Assembly (NCBI GenBank): GCA_003246795.1 | Contig: QKCS01000268.1 | Location: forward strand, 1-7,204 | Length of the DNA stretch: 7,204 bases | Direction: 5' to 3' | From: Alphaproteobacteria bacterium | GTDB lineage: Bacteria; Pseudomonadota; Alphaproteobacteria; Micropepsales; Micropepsaceae | Part shown: positions 1 through 5,077 of the stretch, one piece after another | How the letters are laid out: every line of letters begins with the position of its first letter | Position numbering within the stretch: position 1 is the stretch's first letter | Made by a program: the position numbers and the translations under genes | Notes under the pieces: model-generated | Database searches by the model: none | Told to the model about the DNA's origin: nothing | What the model saw: only the letters and a program-made list of their open reading frames with translations

Positions 1-1533
1 ACCGATCCGAAGACGGACTTGAACCTTTACACGACAAGCATCAAGGGACTGAAAGCCGGCGACGTGAACAAGGCCTTGAAAGCGGCGTTCAGCGGGGCGG
101 GGCCGGTTATCTTCGTCTCTTCGTCAAAACCTTTCGCCGGGGGCGACGAGGCGATCCGTCAGGCTTATCTGCAGAGCACGTCGGTGGCCGTGGACGCGCC
201 GCCGCCGAGCACGATCAAGGAATTCAGCTATCGCGATTTTGGGCCGAAGGGATCGGTCGTCGAACGCAGGTTCGTTCCCGACATCGGCACGACGCTCGTA
301 CGGTTTGCCAACGGCGTCAGGTTGAACGTCAAGTCGACGAACTTCGAAAACGACAAGGTCAGTGTGATCGCGCGGCTGGCTGGCGGCTACCTCGCACTTC
401 CGAAAACGAAGCCCGGGCTTGCGTGGACGCTGCCGTTTGCCTTTGTCGAAGGCGGCCTGGGGAGGCTTGAGCTTCAGGAACTGGAGCAGACGGAGCCCGG
501 CCATTTCGCCGGCATATTCTTGGACGTCGACGAGGCCGCGTTTCAGCTCTCCGGGGAAACGGTCGAACGCGACGTTCTGCTCCAGCTGCAGGTGCTGGCG
601 GCGTATGTCACCGATCCGGCCTATCGGCCGGACGGACTGCGGCGCATGCAGGCCGCCGCCGAAGGGCAGCTGCGGCAGCAGGCGTCGACGGCGATGGGCG
701 TCCTGTCGCGCGAGATGCCTGCTTTGGTGCGGGACGGCGACAAACGATGGGCGACGCCGTCGATCGAGGAAATGCGCGCGCTGACCATGACCGATGTGAA
801 GGCCGCAATCGGTCCGTCGCTCGCCCAGGCGCCGATCGAGATCACGATCGTGGGGCAAGTGAAAGCCGATGACGCGATCGAAGCGGCCGCGAAGACTTTC
901 GGCGCGCTGCCGTCCCGACAACAGGCCTTTTCGTTTCCAGCCGGCGCGCGTGACGTGCGTTTTCCGGCCAAAGCCGCGCGGGTCGACTTCCACCACAACG
1001 GACGGGCCGATCAAGCGGCGGTGGCCGTCGCTTGGCCGGGTCCGGATCTCTTCAGCGGAACGCGGCGCGAACGGGCGCTCGCGATTTTGAACGAGATCAT
1101 TCAATTGCGGTTGATCGACGAGGTGCGCGAGGCGCAGGGCGGCACCTACACGCCGTTCGTGTCGTATTGGGCTTCGCCCTCGCTCAAGGGCTACGGCTAT
1201 GTCCTGGCGGGCGTCGAACCGAAACCGGATGAGGCCGATCGGTTCTTCACGACGCTCGACGAGATCACGAAGGAGCTGCGCGACGGCCGGCTGTCGTCCG
1301 ACCTGATGGAGCGGGCGCGCAAGCCCGTGCTCTATCAGCACTATGCCGCGGAATCGACGAACGCCTATTGGCTCAGCGCGCTTACGGACATCCAATCCGA
1401 TCCCCGCAATCTGGAGCGCGTGCGGTCGGTGCTTCGCGACTACGGCACCATCAGCGAAGCCGAAGTCATCGCGGTGGCAAAGGAGTTTCTGGACGACAAG
1501 AGGCGCATCGACGTGCGCGTGCTGCCGAAGTAG
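1..1533 (+). CDS. Insulinase-family (M16) metallopeptidase, C-terminal part (5' truncated by window)
   Basis: The frame is open from the first base, so the gene begins upstream; the TTG at 19 is internal. About 510 residues are visible, ending at TAG 1531-1533. They match the second half of two-repeat M16 zinc peptidases (PqqL/pitrilysin type, usually 900-1000 aa in total): the tail of the middle domain, a linker with PPP (199-207), an M16 domain from about FANGVRLNVKSTNF onward, then a last M16C-type domain. The zinc motif of the absent first domain would be HxxEH. The matching place in this repeat reads GLAWTLPF, with Trp, Pro and Phe where His, Glu and His would stand (codons 424-438), so this half is non-catalytic, as is normal for the family. 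REAQGGTY near visible residues 376-383 is the conserved Arg/Tyr substrate-binding motif of the C-terminal half. Family-level function is periplasmic or membrane-associated peptide degradation. Localisation and substrate cannot be judged without the N-terminus. The gene converges on epmB with a 2-nt gap. Confidence 0.88.
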   Translation, partial: TDPKTDLNLYTTSIKGLKAGDVNKALKAAFSGAGPVIFVSSSKPFAGGDEAIRQAYLQSTSVAVDAPPPSTIKEFSYRDFGPKGSVVERRFVPDIGTTLVRFANGVRLNVKSTNFENDKVSVIARLAGGYLALPKTKPGLAWTLPFAFVEGGLGRLELQELEQTEPGHFAGIFLDVDEAAFQLSGETVERDVLLQLQVLAAYVTDPAYRPDGLRRMQAAAEGQLRQQASTAMGVLSREMPALVRDGDKRWATPSIEEMRALTMTDVKAAIGPSLAQAPIEITIVGQVKADDAIEAAAKTFGALPSRQQAFSFPAGARDVRFPAKAARVDFHHNGRADQAAVAVAWPGPDLFSGTRRERALAILNEIIQLRLIDEVREAQGGTYTPFVSYWASPSLKGYGYVLAGVEPKPDEADRFFTTLDEITKELRDGRLSSDLMERARKPVLYQHYAAESTNAYWLSALTDIQSDPRNLERVRSVLRDYGTISEAEVIAVAKEFLDDKRRIDVRVLPK

Positions 1534-1535
1534 CG

Positions 1536-2579
1536 TCAGCCCGGATAGACGTGCCAATTGCCGTCGTCGTCTTTGACGCGCAGGCCGCCGTCCGGGGTGC
1601 GCTCGACGGCAGACATTTCCAGGTTTGCTTTGGCGTAGCCGCCCGGAATGTCGAGCACGTACGACGGCAGGGCGATGCCGGATACGCGGCGGCGCAGCTC
1701 GCGCATCAATTCCTGGCCGGCGGCAATGGTCGTTCGAAAGTGCGCCGTGCCGGGCGCCAGGTCCGCATGATGCAAGTAGTACGGCTTGACGCGGTTCTCG
1801 ACGAACGCGCGCATCAAGGCGGCGAGCGTTTCGACGTCATCGTTGACGCCTTTCAAAAGTACGCTTTGGCTGAGCGTCGGAATGCCGGCATCGACGATGC
1901 GAGCGCATGCTTGATGCGCATCGGGCGTGAACTCGCGCGGATGATTGGCGTGAACGACGACAAAGGTCGCGGCGTTCGTCGATCTCAGCGCGGCGACGAA
2001 TTCGGGCGTCACGCGATCAGGATCGACGAAAGGCACTCGCGTGTGCCACCGCAGGATTTTCACATGTTCGATGGCGGACACGCGTGCCGTCAGGTCGGCG
2101 GCGCGGCGCGCGGTCAGGATAAAGGGATCGCCGCCCGTAAGAATGACCTCCGCGATCTCGTCGTGCGCGGCGATATAGGCGATGGCGCGATCGAGCGCGT
2201 TGGACGATAGGCCGGGCTCGCGGTCGGGTCCCACCATTTCGCGCCGAAAACAAAAGCGACAATAGACCGGACAGGCATGGACGATCTTGAGCAACACGCG
2301 GTCGCGGTAGCGATGCACGATGCCTTCGACGGGCATGTGGCGCTTGTCGCCGATCGGGTCGACATTCTCTTCCCGGCGGACGTCGCGTTCGCGTTGATCG
2401 GGCACGAACTGCCGCGCGATGGGGTCGGCAGCGTCTTCGATGTCGATCAGGCTTGCCATCGCCGGCGTGATCGCGACGGCGTAGCGGTTCGCGACCTCGA
2501 CGAGCGCGTGCTTGTTCTCCCGCCGAACGAGATCCGCGACGACGAGGTCGTCGATCGTGCGAAGCGTTCGGTCGATCAT
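1536..2579 (-). CDS. epmB: EF-P beta-lysylation protein EpmB (lysine 2,3-aminomutase family radical SAM enzyme)
   Basis: EpmB isomerises (S)-alpha-lysine to (R)-beta-lysine, the group that EpmA attaches to EF-P. The 347-aa product is close to E. coli EpmB (about 340 aa). Seen directly: the radical-SAM cluster motif CPVYCRFC (Cys103, 107, 110); the GGDPF motif (149-153); KamA-family blocks LRWHTRVPF (176-184), HANHPREFT (210-218), QSVLLKGVND (238-247) and YYLHHADLAPGTAHFR (267-282); and PGGYAK, whose Lys317 fits the PLP-binding lysine of aminomutases. The frame is open further upstream, but the ATG at 2579 is chosen because homology begins there and it overlaps the epmA stop as ATGA (2576-2579), the classic arrangement for translational coupling. 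No good Shine-Dalgarno precedes it, consistent with coupling. It lies last in the epmA-epmB operon, directly facing the M16 gene. KamA proper is longer and lacks this partnership, so EpmB is preferred. Confidence 0.95.
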   Translation of the reverse strand: MIDRTLRTIDDLVVADLVRRENKHALVEVANRYAVAITPAMASLIDIEDAADPIARQFVPDQRERDVRREENVDPIGDKRHMPVEGIVHRYRDRVLLKIVHACPVYCRFCFRREMVGPDREPGLSSNALDRAIAYIAAHDEIAEVILTGGDPFILTARRAADLTARVSAIEHVKILRWHTRVPFVDPDRVTPEFVAALRSTNAATFVVVHANHPREFTPDAHQACARIVDAGIPTLSQSVLLKGVNDDVETLAALMRAFVENRVKPYYLHHADLAPGTAHFRTTIAAGQELMRELRRRVSGIALPSYVLDIPGGYAKANLEMSAVERTPDGGLRVKDDDGNWHVYPG

Positions 2580-3631
2580 CGGTCGCGTCCGGCCGGAGGC
2601 GTCCACATGACGTCCTCGATGCCTTCTGCGCCGGTCGCCAGCAGGACGAGACGATCGAAGCCAAGGGCGACGCCGCTTGCGGGCGGCATGTCCGCAAGCG
2701 CCGCCAGGAAATCTTCGTCGATCGGATAGCGCTCGCCGTAGATGCGGTCCTTTTCGGCCATCTCGTGTTCGAAGCGCCGGCGCTGCTCCACGGAGTCGGT
2801 GAGTTCGCCGAAGCCGTTCGCCAGTTCGACGCCCAGGACATAGAGCTCGAAGCGCTCGGCCACGCGCGGGTCGTCGTCGCAGGCGCGTGCGAGCGCGGCT
2901 TCGACACGCGGGTATCGATCCAGGATCGTCGGTTGGTCGTGTCCAAGCCTCGGTTCGACGCGCTCGACGAGGACGCGGCTGAAAACGTCGGACCATGTAT
3001 CGTTGTCGGATGTCGCGATCCCGGCCCGCGCGGCCTGCGCAGCGAGTGCGCTGCGGTTCGAGATCGTGCCGTCGGGGCTTAATGTCGCAAGCAAGTCGAT
3101 GCCCGCATACTTGGCGAAGGCGGTCGCGACGCTCATGCGTTCCGGCGACGCGTCGGCCTTGATCGATTGCCTGCGGAACGACAACGCGTTCGTGCCCGCC
3201 GTCTCTGCAGCGAGCCGCACGAGGCGCAACGTGTCGTCGATCACCGCGTCGTACGGCTCATTCGCACGATACCATTCGAGCATCGTGAACTCCGGCACGT
3301 TGAGCGGCGCATGCTCGCGATTGCGGAAGACGCGAGCGAAATCGAAGAGTCGGCGTTCGCCCGCCGCCAACAGCTTTTTCGACGCGAACTCGGGCGACGT
3401 GTGGAGATAGTAGCGGATCGGTTCGCCGCTCCGCCCGACGGCGTTCGCGGCGAAGGCATGAAGATGCGTTTCGTTGCCGGGCGAGGTCTGAAGCGCCGCG
3501 CACTCGACCTCGACGAAATCCTGAGCTTCGAAGTGGCGGCGGATCGCCGCCTTGATGCGGTTTCGGGCGAGCAGGAACGGGCGCCGGTCGGCATGACGGC
3601 CACGCGACCACCAAGGCGAGGCGGCTACCAC
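2576..3631 (-). CDS. epmA: EF-P (R)-beta-lysine ligase EpmA (class II LysRS-like)
   Basis: EpmA activates beta-lysine with ATP and ligates it to the conserved lysine of EF-P. It is a lysyl-tRNA synthetase catalytic core without the tRNA anticodon-binding domain. The 351-aa product aligns end to end with E. coli EpmA (325 aa). Visible blocks: HTSPEFASKKLL (77-88); class II motif 2 around FRNREHAPLNVPEFTMLEWY (102-121); RVAERFELY…GVELANGFGELTD (256-279); and motif 3 SGVALGFDRLVLLATG (319-334). Ala322 in SGVALG matches Ala298 of E. coli EpmA, known to favour beta-lysine where true LysRS has Gly. The start is GTG at 3631. Upstream in this frame a TAG stop lies at 3680-3682 with no other ATG, GTG or TTG between, and the family's SPWW motif follows four residues later. 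The bases before the GTG carry no clear Shine-Dalgarno, which is odd. The gene is divergent from efp and overlaps epmB by 4 bp. Confidence 0.95.
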   Translation of the reverse strand: MVAASPWWSRGRHADRRPFLLARNRIKAAIRRHFEAQDFVEVECAALQTSPGNETHLHAFAANAVGRSGEPIRYYLHTSPEFASKKLLAAGERRLFDFARVFRNREHAPLNVPEFTMLEWYRANEPYDAVIDDTLRLVRLAAETAGTNALSFRRQSIKADASPERMSVATAFAKYAGIDLLATLSPDGTISNRSALAAQAARAGIATSDNDTWSDVFSRVLVERVEPRLGHDQPTILDRYPRVEAALARACDDDPRVAERFELYVLGVELANGFGELTDSVEQRRRFEHEMAEKDRIYGERYPIDEDFLAALADMPPASGVALGFDRLVLLATGAEGIEDVMWTPPAGRDR

Positions 3632-3657
3632 GGGCGAAACCGCACATTTCTGCCATC

Positions 3658-3686
3658 TTGGCGGCGGCCCTTCGCGCTGCTATCAC
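3658..3686 (+). promoter_or_regulatory. Candidate sigma-70-type promoter for efp
   Basis: TTGGCG (3658-3663) and TATCAC (3681-3686) each match 4 of 6 consensus bases and are separated by an optimal 17-nt spacer. Transcription would start near 3693, giving a leader of about 75 nt that contains the hairpin and the Shine-Dalgarno. This is inference from pattern only; in GC-rich alphaproteobacterial DNA such matches also occur by chance. Confidence 0.35.
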
Positions 3687-3701
3687 CGCGCGCAGATCCG
3701 T

Positions 3702-3741
3702 GCCCGGTGCGCCCGCCCTCGGCGGCAGGCCCAAGCCGGGC
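3702..3741 (+). other. GC-rich two-tier stem-loop in the efp leader
   Basis: GCCCGG (3702-3707) pairs with CCGGGC (3736-3741) as an outer 6-bp stem. Inside it, CCGCC (3713-3717) pairs with GGCGG (3721-3725) around a CTC loop. The structure ends 12 nt before the efp Shine-Dalgarno. No U-run follows, so it is not an intrinsic terminator. It could tune efp translation or transcript stability, or be incidental to high GC. Confidence 0.4.
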
Positions 3742-3753
3742 GTCGTCATTTCT

Positions 3754-3758
3754 GGAGG
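3754..3758 (+). promoter_or_regulatory. Shine-Dalgarno of efp
   Basis: GGAGG lies 8 nt before the GTG at 3767. It decides the start: the reading frame is open far upstream, but this ribosome site and the Lys34 numbering both point to 3767. Confidence 0.85.
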
Positions 3759-3766
3759 ACTTTCGC

Positions 3767-4336
3767 GTGGTTTCCGTCATTGCCAGCAACGTGCGTAAGG
3801 GCAACATCATCGAAAAGGATGGCAAGCTCTACGTCGTTCTATCAGCCGAAAACTTCCATCCTGGCAAGGGCACGCCGACGACGCAGATCGAAATGCGCCG
3901 GATCAGCGACGGGGTGAAGGTAAACGAGCGCTACAAGACGACAGACGGCCTGGAGAAGGCGTTCGTCGACACGCGGACGAACACCTACCTGTATCAGGAC
4001 GGCGACGCCTATGTTTTCATGGACCCGGAGACCTTCGATCAAGTCCACGTTTCGGCCGACATTCTCGGTGAACAATCGGCCTATCTGCAGGAGAACATGG
4101 AAGTCACGCTGAGCCTTCACAACGGCGTTCCGATTTCCATCGAGTTGCCTGCGCGCGTCGTGCTGGAGATCACGGAAACGGAACCAGTTGTGAAGGGGCA
4201 GACGGCGTCGTCGTCGTTCAAGCCGGCGATGCTGTCGAACGGCGTGCGCACGATGGTGCCGCCGCACATCTCTGCCGGCACGCGGGTCGTCGTGTCCACC
4301 GAAGATGGTTCCTACGTTGAACGCGCCAAGGACTAG
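3767..4336 (+). CDS. efp: Translation elongation factor P (EF-P)
   Basis: EF-P binds between the ribosomal P and E sites and promotes peptide bond formation when ribosomes stall on polyproline. The 189-aa product has the usual three-domain length: KOW-like domain I (about 1-62), OB domain II (about 65-128) and OB domain III (about 130-187). From the GTG start the modified lysine in HPGKGTP is residue 34, the same number as in E. coli EF-P, which is beta-lysylated there. The C-terminal EF-P signature runs from Lys152 to Gly171 (KPAMLSNG…VPPHISAG). The GTG start is supported by an ideal Shine-Dalgarno. The adjacent divergent epmA-epmB operon encodes the enzymes that modify this lysine, so beta-lysylation is the expected modification; rhamnosylation (EarP type, on Arg) is excluded by the Lys. 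An SDR gene follows after 3 nt, probably on the same transcript. Confidence 0.98.
   Translation: MVSVIASNVRKGNIIEKDGKLYVVLSAENFHPGKGTPTTQIEMRRISDGVKVNERYKTTDGLEKAFVDTRTNTYLYQDGDAYVFMDPETFDQVHVSADILGEQSAYLQENMEVTLSLHNGVPISIELPARVVLEITETEPVVKGQTASSSFKPAMLSNGVRTMVPPHISAGTRVVVSTEDGSYVERAKD
4328..4332 (+). promoter_or_regulatory. Shine-Dalgarno of the SDR gene, inside the efp 3' end
   Basis: AAGGA lies within the last codons of efp, 7 nt before the ATG at 4340. Ribosomes finishing efp would be placed next to the SDR start, so translation of the two genes is probably coupled. Confidence 0.6.
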
Positions 4337-4339
4337 GAA

Positions 4340-5077
4340 ATGCGAAACCCGCTCGATTTTACGGGCAAGACCGCATTGGTGGTGGGCGGATCGAGCGGGA
4401 TCGGCAACGGCATCGCGCAGGCGTTTCGCGCGCATGGCGCCGACGTTCATGTTTGGGGAACGCGGGCGAACGCGAGCGACTTCAACGCTGCGGATGGTTC
4501 GGACCTGACGGGGCTGCACTACGCGCAAGTGGACGTGGCGGACTTCGCCGCGATCGAGCAATGGCAACCGCCGTTTGCGAAGCTTGACGTGCTGGTGCTC
4601 AGCCAAGGAACTGTCATCTACAAGCGTGGCGAATTTCGGATGGATGGCTTCCAGAAGGTCGTGGACGTCAACCTGAACAGTCTGATGGCGTGCGCCGCCA
4701 AGTTTCACGACATGCTGGCGGCGGCGAAAGGCTCGCTGATCACGATCTCGTCGACCGCGGCCTATCATTCGACGCGGGGGAACCCGGCCTACAACGCCTC
4801 GAAGACCGGCGCCGTCGGGTTGACGCGGACGCTCGGCGAGGCGTGGGCCGGTGACGGCATTCGCGTGAACGGCATCGCGCCGGGGCTCGTCGACACGAAG
4901 CTCACCAAGGTGACGACCGAAAACCCGGAGCGGCTGCAAGCTTCGCTGCAGGGCATACCGCTCAAACGTCTCGGGACGCCTGAGGATATGGCCGGCGTCG
5001 CGCTTTTCCTGGCGTCGCCGCTTGCGGCTTATGTGGTCGGTCAGACGATCCCGGTCGACGGCGGGCTGATCCTCTAG
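4340..5077 (+). CDS. Short-chain dehydrogenase/reductase (SDR) family oxidoreductase
   Basis: This is a 245-aa classical SDR, an NAD(P)-dependent oxidoreductase with a single Rossmann-fold domain. Visible: nucleotide-binding GGSSGIG (16-22); DV near 65-66, contacting adenine in the family; catalytic Asn111 (DVNLNS); Ser138; and Tyr151/Lys155 in YNASK. The C-terminal block PVDGGLIL (238-245) is the usual SDR end. The typical NNAG motif after beta-strand 4 reads LSQG (87-90), a recognised but less common variation. Arg42 after the second strand (WGTR) hints at NADP(H) preference, which is inference. The substrate cannot be assigned from sequence; FabG-like, sugar or alcohol substrates are all possible. 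The gene starts 3 nt after the efp stop with its own Shine-Dalgarno, so it is probably co-transcribed with efp, although no functional link is known to me. It ends in a CTAG shared with the convergent aidB-like gene. Confidence 0.92.
   Translation: MRNPLDFTGKTALVVGGSSGIGNGIAQAFRAHGADVHVWGTRANASDFNAADGSDLTGLHYAQVDVADFAAIEQWQPPFAKLDVLVLSQGTVIYKRGEFRMDGFQKVVDVNLNSLMACAAKFHDMLAAAKGSLITISSTAAYHSTRGNPAYNASKTGAVGLTRTLGEAWAGDGIRVNGIAPGLVDTKLTKVTTENPERLQASLQGIPLKRLGTPEDMAGVALFLASPLAAYVVGQTIPVDGGLIL
5074..5077. other. CTAG palindrome providing both convergent stop codons
   Basis: The palindrome CTAG contains TAG on each strand: 5075-5077 ends the + strand SDR gene and 5074-5076 read on the - strand ends the aidB-like gene. 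The genes overlap tail to tail by 4 bp, leaving no room for a terminator between them. Confidence 0.95.

Larger units (their letters stand above)
3632..3766. promoter_or_regulatory. Divergent epmA/efp intergenic control region
   Basis: This 135-bp stretch separates the divergent epmA and efp starts and must hold the promoter of efp and probably that of epmAB. On the + strand I see one plausible sigma-70-like promoter (3658-3686), a GC-rich hairpin (3702-3741) and a strong Shine-Dalgarno (3754-3758). On the - strand I see no convincing -35/-10 pair and no Shine-Dalgarno in front of the epmA GTG. The reading frames crossing the region show no resemblance to known proteins. Confidence 0.6.

Noticed and set aside
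124..1557. Long (477-codon) open frame on the - strand
   Set aside because: It lies opposite the M16 gene, is rich in Arg, His and Asp in the manner of GC-rich antisense frames, and shows no family motif.
1368..2210. 280-codon open frame on the + strand
   Set aside because: It spans the M16/epmB junction and is a shadow of both; the epmB frame has unmistakable radical-SAM motifs.
2580..2996. N-terminal extension of EpmB upstream of 2579
   Set aside because: The extra 139 residues are Arg-rich shadow sequence of epmA with no homology; the ATGA overlap marks the real start.
3258..3749. - strand frame across the epmA start (possible longer or frameshifted EpmA)
   Set aside because: It has ATG codons upstream of the epmA GTG but is out of frame with epmA and carries no family motif, so no frameshift is supported.
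3167..3766. N-terminal extension of EF-P in the same frame
   Set aside because: It would run through epmA antisense. The Shine-Dalgarno at 3754 and the Lys34 numbering fix the start at 3767.
4207..4218. Short GTC/TCG triplet repeat in efp
   Set aside because: It encodes a Ser run (SSS) in the domain III linker region and is only a few units long; it is not a meaningful repeat.
3842..4939. 365-codon open frame on the - strand
   Set aside because: It lies opposite efp and the SDR gene, both of which carry clear family signatures.
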